A stretch of 64,000 nt of DNA from Uranotaenia lowii (Eukaryota; Arthropoda; Insecta; Diptera; Culicidae): contig NC_073692.1 of the NCBI RefSeq assembly GCF_029784155.1, positions 154,410,334 through 154,474,333 on the forward strand. The letters are read 5' to 3'. Shown one piece after another: positions 28,101-36,025 of this stretch (its first letter is position 1; each line of letters starts with the position of its first letter). The position numbers and the translations under genes were made by a program. The notes below the pieces were generated by a model. That model saw only the letters and a program-made list of their open reading frames with translations. It was not told the origin of the DNA and made no database searches.

Positions 28101-28137
28101 CAACCTAGAACGAGGCCTTCTGCAAACCAGTATTTGA
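7000..28137 (+). CDS. KLHL17: Kelch-like protein 17-type BTB-Kelch gene (5' end outside window)
   Basis: Six exons with GT-AG borders and matching phases: 7000-7121, 13971-14085, 25414-25520, 26806-27281, 27345-27857 and 27927-28137. In order they encode the second half of a BTB domain, a complete BACK domain and six Kelch repeats, each with the double glycine and the spaced Tyr/Trp. Similarity is highest to KLHL17/actinfilin: [12 protein letters not shown] opens the propeller and [15 protein letters not shown] lies in the third blade. Family knowledge: BTB-BACK-Kelch proteins are substrate adaptors for Cullin-3 ubiquitin ligases, the BTB binding CUL3 and the propeller the substrate; KLHL17 binds F-actin in mammals. 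The N-terminal BTB half must lie on exons before position 1. The close paralogue KLHL20 (diablo) is the main alternative. Confidence 0.85.
7667..7740 (-). repeat. tRNA-derived SINE head or pseudo-tRNA
   Basis: On the - strand the sequence has a Pol III A box (TGGCGTAGTGG) and a B box (GATCGAATCCC) at tRNA spacing, within a 74-base block starting GCCGCCC and ending TCACGGC. Only the outer four acceptor pairs form and the anticodon arm is irregular, so a SINE head or tRNA pseudogene is more likely than a working tRNA gene. Confidence 0.5.
8066..8290 (+). repeat. fragment of the 19796-20248 MITE family
   Basis: The run from GTTTTATCCGAGTTTGCCCGG through TTCCAAAACGAAATTTTTTGA and the following AATCATGAGA block matches the interior of the MITE at 19796-20248 in the same order. 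The inverted termini seen there (AAGGTTGCCAGA) are missing here, so this is a truncated or decayed copy. Confidence 0.65.
8685..10850 (+). repeat. tandem duplication in KLHL17 intron, copy 1
   Basis: Blocks here recur in the same order in copy 2 (about 10850-12850): the AATACTTAGRCTGT block near 8740, ACTTTTCATAGTACTCTCTGG near 8785, AACCATTCGAATCTTATGAT near 9075, ACAATGTCGTGGCATT near 9510, and the GGTCCTGTGGGTGAATG block near 10418. Identity is moderate, so the duplication is old. A MITE (9190-9480) is present only in this copy. Confidence 0.75.
9190..9480. mobile_element. MITE family M1, copy 1
   Basis: About 29-bp inverted termini: CACTAGTGTTGGGAAAAAGT at the left and the complement of CACTCGTGTTGGGAAAAAGT at the right. 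The interior has AAGATCTTTGGGCGTT near the left and CAGATCTTGAAAATG near the right, a larger hairpin. A second copy is at 54885-55167 and a fragment at 42071-42127. Confidence 0.85.
10850..12850 (+). repeat. tandem duplication in KLHL17 intron, copy 2
   Basis: Corresponds to copy 1 at 8685-10850. The middle differs: about 11493-12346 has no match in copy 1 and begins and ends with blocks sharing GTGTCAATTTGAC, suggesting an insertion. The copy lacks the M1 MITE, with the flanks directly joined near 11270. Confidence 0.7.
13971..14085 (+). CDS. KLHL17: KLHL17 exon: BTB end and BACK start
   Basis: A TTTTTTTTCAACCAG acceptor and a GTAAGT donor bound the exon. It encodes [20 protein letters not shown], then [18 protein letters not shown], the last BTB helix and the start of BACK. 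It ends in phase 1, completed as Asp by the next exon. The acceptor lies 68 bases after the last 15-nt repeat motif. Confidence 0.92.
14086..16134. other. KLHL17 intron, no gene recognised
   Basis: Mostly AT-rich intron. A GC-richer segment at 15761-16087 has a 108-aa open frame on the - strand without a recognisable domain; it may be a fragment of a mobile element. Nothing else is supported. Confidence 0.4.
16135..16655. mobile_element. MITE with 59-bp inverted termini
   Basis: The left arm 16135-16193 is nearly the reverse complement of the right arm 16597-16655; both contain AGTTCAACTATCCAACTAAC. The 521-bp unit has no coding capacity on inspection. No clear target duplication was found. 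Confidence 0.85.
16800..19320 (-). pseudogene. Jockey/CR1-like LINE, 5'-truncated, antisense in KLHL17 intron
   Basis: Read on the - strand, the order is: end of an endonuclease domain ([12 protein letters not shown] near 19090), a linker, RT finger motifs ([20 protein letters not shown] near 18180), the palm motif [14 protein letters not shown] (about 17745-17704), the active-site YADD (about 17655), and the C-terminal [17 protein letters not shown] ending at 16800. Several frame changes (near 18170, 17830 and 17255) show it is dead. An ATTT microsatellite at about 17886-17910 has expanded inside the RT coding sequence. The 5' end fades out near 19320. Clade is uncertain between Jockey and CR1/L2. 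Confidence 0.75.
19555..19725 (+). repeat. tRNA-derived SINE
   Basis: An A box (TAGCCCAGTTGG) near 19559 and a B box (GAGTTCGAGAC) near 19603 lie at tRNA spacing, followed by a non-tRNA body to about 19725. This is the standard Pol III SINE layout. Confidence 0.6.
19796..20248. mobile_element. hAT-like MITE with AAGGTTGCCAGA termini
   Basis: Perfect 12-bp inverted termini bound a 453-bp non-coding unit. The interior repeats GCCCGGATTT-like segments on both strands. The GGTTGCCAG terminus resembles hAT MITEs and the element at 59006-59452, but a clear 8-bp target duplication is not visible here. A fragment of the same family lies at 8066-8290. Confidence 0.75.
20249..21337. other. KLHL17 intron, no feature seen
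   Basis: AT-rich intron without a recognisable gene or clear repeat. Confidence 0.4.
21338..21740 (-). pseudogene. LINE 3' end (RT C-terminal part), antisense
   Basis: On the - strand the frame reads [20 protein letters not shown], then [20 protein letters not shown] and [12 protein letters not shown], the typical tail of RTE-type LINE polymerases. It ends at an (ACTT)3 run at about 21336, likely the LINE's repetitive 3' tail. It is different from the RTE family at 2830-4148. Confidence 0.7.
21935..22010 (-). repeat. possible tRNA-derived SINE fragment
   Basis: On the - strand an A-box-like TGGCATTGTGG and a weak B-box-like GAGTTCAATTAT lie at tRNA spacing, next to a poly-T tract. The boxes are degenerate. 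Confidence 0.35.
22011..25413. other. KLHL17 intron, mostly unannotated
   Basis: No gene is recognisable. A 91-aa open frame at 23642-23917 and two frames around 25069-25339 show no known domain. The phrase GCCCCAGTTGAC followed by GTAC and TTAAC occurs at about 24190 and again at about 24622, suggesting a repeat fragment pair. Confidence 0.35.
25414..25520 (+). CDS. KLHL17: KLHL17 exon: BACK domain
   Basis: A CTCTTCCAG acceptor and a GTAAAT donor bound the exon. It encodes [20 protein letters not shown], then [15 protein letters not shown], the central BACK helices. It ends in phase 0. Confidence 0.92.
25521..26805. other. KLHL17 intron with a repeat shared with the earlier intron
   Basis: The block at about 26050-26130 (ACGAGTGTGGCTCCTTAAAG and TGGTATGAGCCGTTTCAAA) matches 8947-9022 in the long intron. 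A 106-aa frame at 26154-26474 has no known domain. Confidence 0.5.
26806..27281 (+). CDS. KLHL17: KLHL17 exon: BACK end and Kelch repeat 1
   Basis: The acceptor TTTTCCAG ends at 26805 and the donor is GTAAGA at 27282. The exon starts [20 protein letters not shown], includes [17 protein letters not shown] at the end of BACK and opens the propeller with [14 protein letters not shown]. It ends in phase 2 inside the double glycine of repeat 2. Confidence 0.93.
27345..27857 (+). CDS. KLHL17: KLHL17 exon: Kelch repeats 2-5
   Basis: Follows a 63-bp intron. Four full Kelch blades are visible, including [20 protein letters not shown] and [20 protein letters not shown]. The donor is GTAAGC at 27858. 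Confidence 0.93.
27927..28137 (+). CDS. KLHL17: KLHL17 last exon: Kelch repeat 6 and C-terminus
   Basis: A CTTTTGCAG acceptor starts the exon after a 69-bp intron. It encodes [20 protein letters not shown] and the last blade, ending [16 protein letters not shown] and TGA at 28135-28137. The tail after the last blade differs from vertebrate KLHL17. Confidence 0.9.
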
Positions 28138-29000
28138 CCGATGTTAACGCAAATTTGTAGCGACCCGATTACGGTTTCATCAACGACGACGGTCAACGGC
28201 GGCAATTCCAATCCGGCAAACGTTAGCAACGGTAGCTCCCAGTAGACAGTTAGAAAATATGATTATCCTTAAGCATTTAAAAATCGTTATCTAATAGCTA
28301 GCCAAAGGTGTAGATGTGTAGACGTCCTTAAAGTAGTATTGCCGTAAATGTTTGGTTTCAAGAAATTAGAATATCAAAATATGAGAATCTCGAAATTAAC
28401 CATTGCTGTAGATTTTAAACGAAGTGTTAGATTTGTTCACTAATCGTGAGTCCAATTATTATTTTTCAATGAAAATTAATCATACAGTCCGGATAAATAT
28501 TACAAAAAAAAACATTTCATAGCTCAAAATAATTAATGCCAAAATTATTTAAAAATTTCAAATTCAGAAAATTTAGTTTTTTCAGCACACCTCCTTAGAT
28601 GTTTAAGTTTGATTACATCAAGAATTAGAAACGCTAGCATACAGAATTAGTTCTCAATATCTACACAAACACTCCTAGCTGAATAGTTGTTTTAGCACTT
28701 TCTATTCTACCTTCGCAGACATTCAAAAAGCTCTATTACTTGCCATCTGTGATATCCGTGATGACCTATTTCCCTAAATAAATACGCAGATTAACCGATT
28801 ACCTATGCATGCGTACCTTGTGTACAAAGCCCTTTCTACTTCTAGGTTTAACGTTTCGCAGCACACATTCAACAAATAACCCACCTGTCGAACTCACTCT
28901 CACTTTGTGGTCGTTGCTCATAAGTGTTTCACCTATACGAATTTTGAATCGCTAAGTCGCTAACCCATACACGTGAAGTCAGAGAAATAAAATAAACTAA
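28138..29000 (+). other. KLHL17: KLHL17 3' UTR
   Basis: AT-rich sequence after the stop codon with an AATAAA at 28986-28991 as the first strong polyadenylation signal. A further AATAAATAAA lies near 29660. The exact 3' end cannot be told from sequence alone. Confidence 0.5.
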
Positions 29001-30284
29001 ACGCCTTAAAAACCAATTTATCAATATCAAATTCGAATAAAAAAAACGCTAGTACGCATAAGTGACAGTTTTAAGCAGAAAAATTATCACCACGTGGTCC
29101 AAAATCTACGAATATTTAGATAACAATTGAAATTGAAAGATACAATTAAAAATTTATAAACGACATCGAACTCTTCTTACAAAAAGTTGGGCAAGCAGGC
29201 ATACTTACCGTTATTTGCTTAAAAGGTTGCTTTTAGAAAAAGAGAAAAAACACATTCCATCAAATAGCTTGTAATAGTCGCGTCACAACTGAAGCGAGGC
29301 TCATTACCGTTCGCTAAAATAAAGCGAACCAAATGTAATTTATTGGGTACTAGAAAAAAAAACGAGCAACAAGGAAAATACACTGCCATATTTTCTACTC
29401 ATGAAATAATAACACATAATAAGCGCACGCCTCAAAAAGCGTGAAAAGGAACTGATCTATTGTTTAACTACTATTTATTTGAATTATTTATTACCTATTC
29501 GAAGATGAACATGGACACACAACAATCAGGGGTCACAATAGGAACTGATCTACAACAAAATGAAATATATTAATGCAACAAAATCTTACAAACTAACCTA
29601 CCTAATCCATACCAGTGAACAGATTAAACCCTACCAGATGTTCTCAGATGTCGCTATAGAAATAAATAAACTTACAATCCACGCATTCCACCATAGTTTT
29701 TGATAATCCTTATTGTATTATGATAATATAACCGTGAAAAGGCAACAAACTGACATATTTGCTATAGATTAAAAAGTATTTGAATGGACGAGGTAAAACT
29801 CCAATTATAAAAGACACATTCTCTATCTCCTGAATATCGGCAAATATGAAAATAAAATAATCTCGATAGCATTTGTTTGTTTTATTTAAAAAGATAATTT
29901 CACGAACACACAATATTTAATGGCTTTCTGTCATCTAATGAGCCTTTCCAGTATCTTCCTGCTTCCTATCCAGGAAGTTTGCTGTTTGATCAATTGTTAA
30001 CCACTAACTCAGCCCTATTTCTATTTTATTTATTCAGTACATTCGTCTAACGACATTGAAGTGTCCGATATATTTTATAGATAATCTTAACTTAACACAA
30101 ACAAAGGATTCAAATATATTAAAGGGGTTTCTACAAAAATAACAACACGCACGTCTGGTTCTGTTGGCATTCAAGATTCAAGAGACTGATCATGTTTATT
30201 CAGTTTTTGATGCAGAGTTCGCCAGCGAAGTTATAACAAATGGTCGGCTAGCGGGTTCAGCGATGCTGAGATTTTCCCCCTCTA
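29001..30284. other. intergenic, nothing recognised
   Basis: AT-rich, with several AATAAA motifs, and no gene or clear repeat. Part of it may be a longer 3' UTR of the Kelch gene. Confidence 0.35.
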
Positions 30285-31113
30285 CACACAAAACTTTCAA
30301 GGCTCCACTTAGCAAAAATACTGTGTTACTTTCGATTAGCAAAAAGAGTTGTTTTACTAACGCGATAGCAAAGTTATTATTTTGCTTGATTTTGGTAAAA
30401 AAGCAGCCTAGCTAGCCGCTTCGTTCAGACAGCAGCCGCCGGTTTCGAGAAAAAAAATAGTTCGACGCGAATCAGTGCGGTTGAGAAAATTAGATGCTGG
30501 CAGAACCTGCGGAGACTAGGCTGACAACGACGGAATGGAAGCCAGGTCAACTTGCTGCATGTGATGGAGATGGTGAATAAATTCACACCGGGAACGGACA
30601 GGTAATAGCAGATTTGGCCAATGGAAATCCGGTTTTAAATTTCAAAAATTCTTTGTTTTTTTCTACAGGTTGCGGCTGCCGGCGACAACAGACATCATTG
30701 CCATCAGGATGATCGACAAAAAGGAAACTGATCTGGCCGCATCGGTTTTCCGCTTGGCGGATGGTCAGTTACCGCGGACAAGTGCGGTTTTGTTTTTCAA
30801 GTGCAGGAAGTGTTAATTGAAATTTGAAAAAAAGTGTCAAATAAATTATGTGAAAAAAATTTTGTATTCTGTTGTATAAACAGATATTTCCCCCAAATTT
30901 CCTGGAAAAAGAATAAATATTGAATTTCAAATCCAATAGGATCTTTTCTACCGGTTTTTTGCTAAAAGAAGTGAGCAAAAACTGCGGCGGCTAAATTTTT
31001 CTCTCGTTTGCTAAAATTTTAGTTCGAAAAATTTGCTAAAATGATTGCTAAGTTTCTAGCTGGTCAAATATGAGCAAAATTTTGCTAATTTTCGGCCTCG
31101 AAAATTTTGTGTG
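30285..31113. mobile_element. TIR element E2 with AGCAAAA-rich arms
   Basis: The left end is TA then CACACAAAACTTTCAAGGC; the right end read inward is TA then CACACAAAATTTTCGAGGC. This gives TIRs of about 20 bp with three mismatches and a TA target duplication (30283-30284 and 31114-31115). The left arm (30300-30420) and right arm (30955-31100) repeat AGCAAAA and its complement TTTTGCT many times. The centre has a small two-exon ORF with AATAAA downstream at about 30839. No transposase is visible. Confidence 0.75.
30564..30816 (+). CDS. small two-exon ORF inside E2 (hypothetical)
   Basis: Exon 1 from ATG 30564 encodes MEMVNKFTPGTD and ends at 30601. The intron 30602-30668 is 67 bp with GTAATA and TTCTACAG borders. 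Exon 2 continues in frame (LRLPATTDIIAIRMIDKKET and onward) to TAA at 30814-30816, for about 61 residues. The frame is open upstream of the ATG back to a stop at 30522. I do not recognise the protein. The clean splice phase and the composition (GC-richer than its surroundings) support a real or recently captured coding unit. Confidence 0.4.
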
Positions 31114-31127
31114 TATGCCTCAGGGTC

Positions 31128-32289
31128 GGCTTAAGCTACAGACGATTCGGCTAGCGAAGAAAACACTTTGATTATTTTGAAACCTCCCACGTTTATTCAA
31201 GTTGGTCTTGGGTCGTGTACACTGGGGACTGCGTCCCACCCCTTATAGCTACTTCCTACCTCGTAACTCGGAATTACTGGCTTCCCAAGAGGCATTCAAA
31301 GTTTTATAGCAGGCTACTAGACCATGTTTAGGTTTTATAACAGACTTGAAGAGTCTTAAAAAACAATTGGTGTTACTTGGGTTATGCTGTTGCGAGGGCA
31401 CCTTCTTCACTGAACCGGTCGCCTGCTCGTAGCCCTTCCGCGTCCGCGACGTGGCTCGGTGATCGGGCAGGTTGCAGGAGTTGCACTATACAGCCCAGGA
31501 TTGGCTGTCGGTCGGCGGTTCCCCAATACAACTCTAAGGCGATTGTCGGTCGATGCTCCGGTCTACAGACTAGGCGGCAATCGCAGCTCCGATTGCAAGC
31601 TACGACGACTGGGCACACGACGCTCGGTATGTCGACGGACCGTTGCGTCGTTTTCTTATTCGAAACGGGCCCTTTGGTACGAGTGGGACCTGGGCTCAGT
31701 CGTAATGGCTGAGTCTAGGCCAAGCCTCGGAGCGGGGAGCACACCTTCGATTCAAGGTAAAACCCCGGGGTCCTGGATAAATCGAAATGGGGTTTTAGGT
31801 TGGCGTTGAAGAACGGTGGTCACTGCGGTTACGGGGTAGAGGTTCGTGTTTACCTGGATATCCTGATAATCGGTGTATTCCAGAATTTTATTCTTCACTA
31901 CTAGACACTTTTTTCGGCACGCTGTCTACGATGTGCTGTTCTAGTCGATGGTAGTGAAAATGGCCGATTTTCGGCAGGTCTTTGACACCGTAGCCGCGTA
32001 GAAAGCTCTTAGACGTCACCGTTCTTTCGCTCCATTTCGATCCTCAATTCGCTTCGCCTTTTCGTCGCCTTACACAACCGCCATCTGGTTGTGAGGTTAC
32101 GAAGCATGACGTTGAGCTCTGCTGTCAGGTTGGTGCCTAGGGGTTTTGGGCGAACTTCGACGTAGGTCAGCTTCTCCACAAGCAAAGAATCTTCTTGGCA
32201 CATTTAAAGTAAAGCAATTCCAACAAACACTGACATCACTAACCGAGCACTTGTTACAAAGTCTTTGCTCTCTTATCGACTGTGTTCCC
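31128..32289 (-). other. unrecognised repetitive-looking region
   Basis: GC-richer than its neighbours. On the - strand a frame at 32009-32203 reads MCQEDSLLVEKLTYVEVRPK and continues charged and helical. A second frame downstream (about 31870-32010) reads YGVKDLPKIGHFHYHRLEQH, as if one protein had been split by a stop or frameshift near 32008. It looks like a decayed fragment of a mobile-element protein, but I cannot name the family. Confidence 0.35.
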
Positions 32290-32517
32290 TGAAGGGGATT
32301 GACTATAATTATCTAAAAGCTTCTTAATCGATTACAACAGACATAACTTGATGAACATAATTCCTCCAAATAACTCGGTCCATGTCAACCGTTCTTTAAT
32401 TTTTCGGGCATCCCACATTCGCCAGATAACACTCCATTTTATTTAACGACCTCGCTCGTGGCACCCCCGTGATTCTGTTGCCTACCGGATTAGCAGCGAA
32501 CACCTGTTTTGCAGGAC
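32290..32517 (-). pseudogene. RTE-like LINE copy 2, 3' part (left of gypsy insertion)
   Basis: Reverse complement matches 4010-4148 of RTE copy 1 (GTCCTGCAAAACAGGTGT onward) and extends about 70 bases further to the LINE 3' tail. The other half of this copy begins at 41386, the two being separated by the Ty3 element. The last four bases (32514-32517) are the GGAC target duplication. Confidence 0.8.
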
Positions 32518-33650
32518 TGTTACCAATTCGGTAACATTGTTTTGTTTTGTTTTAATTTATTTTTATATTTATTGATGGGTTGGAGTTAGGGTAAGATATT
32601 GTAAATAGATAGGTTAAAAAGAAAACGGCGAATTCGAATTCGAACACGTGGTGATCAGCGCAAAGTAGGCCCAAAACTTGAAACGCACATGGCCCAAAGC
32701 GTTGCGTAAGCTTAAAACGCAAGGCCGATGACAGCACGCTTTTGGGAAGAACGCAAGTCAGCAGCGCACCATCGAGACGAGGAGGTTTCTTGGTGAGTCA
32801 AGAATCATCACCAAGTCTCTTGGTTCCCGGCAGCGATCGAAGGCAGGCGTACCCAAAAAGTGCTCCGCAAAGTAAGCAGACTATCTAAACCGATCCGAAA
32901 CAGTTTAGACTAGCCAGACATTGTGTGCCAACAAGACGAACGATCAGCCGTGCAGTGCGAGTTAAAGAATAGTGTGTGGTAGTAAACCGATACGAAAAGT
33001 GTGCCAACCTATTCGCGCAACATCAACTAAACCCGTGCGTGCGAATCCAAGCAGCAGTGCGCGTGGTCGACCAGCTAAATCGAAACCCGTGAACAGCCAT
33101 TAGCGCGTGGTTGGTTTTCCCGTCCGATCCGCCGAAGGAGAGAGAGAGACACCGCATCATCTAACCGGGAGTGCTTGGTACCGCACTACCGATTCCATCC
33201 CATCACCGAAGAACGAGGTAAGCGCTTGGCCATAAGCGCGTGGTTGGTCTACATAACCGAGGAGAGAGACCGAACCGAACAACCGTGCCGTGAGTGTGGT
33301 GCGTGGTCCCGCACTGCTCCCATCCCATCCAGGCGTCGCCCGGCCCGTGGCGACTCCAACGCTCGACCGAGTGGGTCGATTTCTCCGCTACCAGCCCGAA
33401 CCCCGTGTGCTTTCCATCCGAGATCAAGAATTCGCCGAATACATCTGATTAAAACAAGGTAATTTTCTTTTACTTAGGAATCCACCCATCCGAAAACTCC
33501 CCCAGCCTAACATACGCCCTGAGACCCAGGAACAAAAGAGGCCTTGAGCGCCCAAACCCATTAGTCCCCGTGGCTTTAGACCAGGGACTGGGTGTTGCTG
33601 GGCAGCCCCTTCTGGGCTGAACCCGTTCCTGGGGAAAAAGCAAAGTTTCA
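32518..33650 (+). repeat. 5' LTR of the Ty3/gypsy element
   Basis: 1133 bp, TG...CA termini, apparently identical to 40253-41385. Short frames within it occur identically in both LTRs and are not considered genes. Confidence 0.95.
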
Positions 33651-33652
33651 CC

Positions 33653-33670
33653 TGGCGCCCAACCAAAAGG
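33653..33670 (+). other. primer-binding site of the Ty3/gypsy element
   Basis: TGGCGCCCAACC begins two bases after the LTR. Its first 11 bases fit the 3' end of insect tRNA-Lys; beyond that the match is unclear. Confidence 0.7.
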
Positions 33671-34024
33671 TTCTCAGGAGAGGAAAAATATTCTTTGAAT
33701 ATTTTTCCTTTCACCTGGCGGAGGGGGAGTTTTCCAAAAGTAGCTTTTGTAAAAGTAAATGTCTCCTCTGGTCGCATCAGAGGCTTATTATTGGTGAATT
33801 TTTAATTTTGATTTCGCGGTGGGAAAACCACATAACAAGGCTGATTATTCTGAAGAAGGAATTTTAAAACACGCGGTAATTTGGTTATCCGAAGCTGAGT
33901 GACTCGTGGATGTTGACCTTGAAGTGAGCGGGGTAATAAAGTGAAAGTGCTTTCTATTCAGTGGCTATTTTGTGACGACAGCTTCCACGAGCATTTGTGA
34001 TTTTTTTTTTCTCGAAAGACAAAC

Positions 34025-36025
34025 ATGCATCCGCGTCGTTCTTCCATCTCCGGTACCGATTTCGCGGTGGTGTATAGTGCGATGTGCCCAAACGATTTAC
34101 AATCGGAGGAGCTTGACTATGAGCTTCTTCTTCGCAAAGTTATCGTCGCGGAAGATGCGTCGCGTCAAAAACGTGCGAGTTTGCTTAAGCAAATTTTGCG
34201 AGATGAAGCTGACGGCGAGAATTTTGAGCTTCACTACGATATCGATCCCGAAATTGATCTAGAAATTTGTAAGAAAAACTATCGCGAAATTCATCAAATG
34301 GTAACCTCGTTGCCCAGGAGCCAGACGTCGCATTTGAAAGCTCGTTTACTCCACCTAGGTCATCGATTAGCCGTTATAAAAAACCACGCGATCGGTGAAA
34401 TTCGTTTCGAAAGTGACCTAGTGTTTCGGAAAGTTTTGGATCTTTTGAATGAAAGTTTTTGGTCTGAAAACGCGTTTCTCGATAAAGAACATGAGGCCGA
34501 ACAGTTTGACAATCATAGATTCACGTTCGCGGAAAAACGAAGAACCGGTGCTATTCCAAAACGAGTTGTTGAGCCAGAATTTGTGACGAAAGAAGTGTTC
34601 GACAGGGCGATGAAAGATGTCGGTAGTTTGATTCAAGCGTTAGCAAAGCAAAATAGCAGTATGCGCGAAGAAATTAACAAGTTGACTACGATCATTACCA
34701 CGCAGTTTCATGCTTCCGCGTCGAACAACCCTACTAGTCTTCCGGTTCAAACTGAGATGATTCCGTGCCCGCGTTCTAACCCGAAGTTGAACAAAACCAA
34801 CCCGTTTTTGCTTCCCGAAGAGGAAATTCCTCCTTGTGCAGCCCCGTATTTCACTAACCGTGATTCGAATCCATTTTTGGAAGAAAATCCCGCGATGTCT
34901 GATGTCGTTACCCACGAACCTCCAGAAAATCCCAACTATAACATCAGTCCGATTCAACTAACATCCGTGCAACCGCCGCCGTTCGAGCCAAATCCGCGAT
35001 TTTTTCCGAGTTCACTGAACTATTCCCGAAGAAAGGTCATTCCGGTTTCACAGTGGAAAATTAAAAAGTACTCCGGAAATGATCAAGGTTTATGTTTGAA
35101 CGAATTCATTAATCATGTCCATCAACTAGCCATTTCTGAGCAAGCGAATTCGCTTGATTTATTCGATTCTGCTGTGCATTTGTTTGATGGTGCAGCTCTT
35201 AACTGGTACACCGTTCATCGAAGTCACTTGACCGGTTGGGCTCACTTGGTAAAAGAATTGAAAAATGAGTTTCGACACCCAGATTTAGATTCGGTTTTAC
35301 GTGCGAAAATTTATTCAACTCGACAACAAAGGGGAGAATCGTTCCAAAACTTCGTACTACAAATGGAAAAACTCTCTTTAGCCATGAATCACCCTATTCC
35401 TGAATCAGAACGGGTGGAGATTTTGAAGTCTAATTTACGTTACGATTCCAGGAAAACGTTGGTCGGGAAAAATGTTCGTTCCATGAAAGATCTTTTAAGT
35501 TTGGGGAAGGATTTAGATGCAACCGACTTTTCAGTGTTTTCCAGAGTGTTTGGTCCGACTAAAAAGGAAAGTTGTGCCATCTCAGAAGGTAGAAAATCTC
35601 CTGATTTGTCTCGTCCGAGTGAAGGTTATGATCGTCCAAAAAATCCGAAATATCCGAAAAATTTCCCTGATCAAAATAATAAAAACCCGTTTTCCAAACC
35701 AAATCCGAAAATCGCGAAACCTACTGGTCAAAAGACCTTTGTAAATAGTGAATTCAAATCTCAAAACTACTCGAAACCCACTGTAAATAAAACATCCAAC
35801 AAATTTTCAGACCCTGGATTAGGAACACGTAAAAGTAGTAACTTCCAACGAATAGTAGCTAACTATGTACCACCTGGGGAAGGAGAATGCTACAATTGTG
35901 GAGACCTCCATGATTTGGAAGCATGTCCGATTCCTCGTAGAGTTTTCTGTTATCGGTGTGCGTTCAAAGGTTTCACCTCAGAAAACTGCCCATATTGTCG
36001 AAAAAACTTGTTGAGGAAGTCCTAA
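34025..36025 (+). CDS. gag: Gag-like polyprotein of the Ty3/gypsy element
   Basis: A 666-aa frame starting at ATG 34025 after a 370-base leader. The N-terminal third is charged and helical. The middle (residues about 330-500) contains SQWKIKKYSGNDQGLCLNEF and LNWYTVHRSHLTGWAHLVKE, the shape of a retrotransposon capsid (Gag of the UBN2/Retrotrans_gag type). The end carries two cysteine clusters (residues about 622-662): CYNCGDLHDLEAC, a zinc knuckle with one residue fewer than usual before His, and a second CYRC...CPYC cluster. Gag packages the element RNA in cytoplasmic particles. The last 70 bases overlap pol. Confidence 0.9.
   Translation: MHPRRSSISGTDFAVVYSAMCPNDLQSEELDYELLLRKVIVAEDASRQKRASLLKQILRDEADGENFELHYDIDPEIDLEICKKNYREIHQMVTSLPRSQTSHLKARLLHLGHRLAVIKNHAIGEIRFESDLVFRKVLDLLNESFWSENAFLDKEHEAEQFDNHRFTFAEKRRTGAIPKRVVEPEFVTKEVFDRAMKDVGSLIQALAKQNSSMREEINKLTTIITTQFHASASNNPTSLPVQTEMIPCPRSNPKLNKTNPFLLPEEEIPPCAAPYFTNRDSNPFLEENPAMSDVVTHEPPENPNYNISPIQLTSVQPPPFEPNPRFFPSSLNYSRRKVIPVSQWKIKKYSGNDQGLCLNEFINHVHQLAISEQANSLDLFDSAVHLFDGAALNWYTVHRSHLTGWAHLVKELKNEFRHPDLDSVLRAKIYSTRQQRGESFQNFVLQMEKLSLAMNHPIPESERVEILKSNLRYDSRKTLVGKNVRSMKDLLSLGKDLDATDFSVFSRVFGPTKKESCAISEGRKSPDLSRPSEGYDRPKNPKYPKNFPDQNNKNPFSKPNPKIAKPTGQKTFVNSEFKSQNYSKPTVNKTSNKFSDPGLGTRKSSNFQRIVANYVPPGEGECYNCGDLHDLEACPIPRRVFCYRCAFKGFTSENCPYCRKNLLRKS

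Noticed and set aside
33175..33462. ORFs inside the 1133-bp LTRs
   Set aside because: They occur identically in both LTRs and overlap on both strands; LTRs of this type are regulatory and show no conserved protein.
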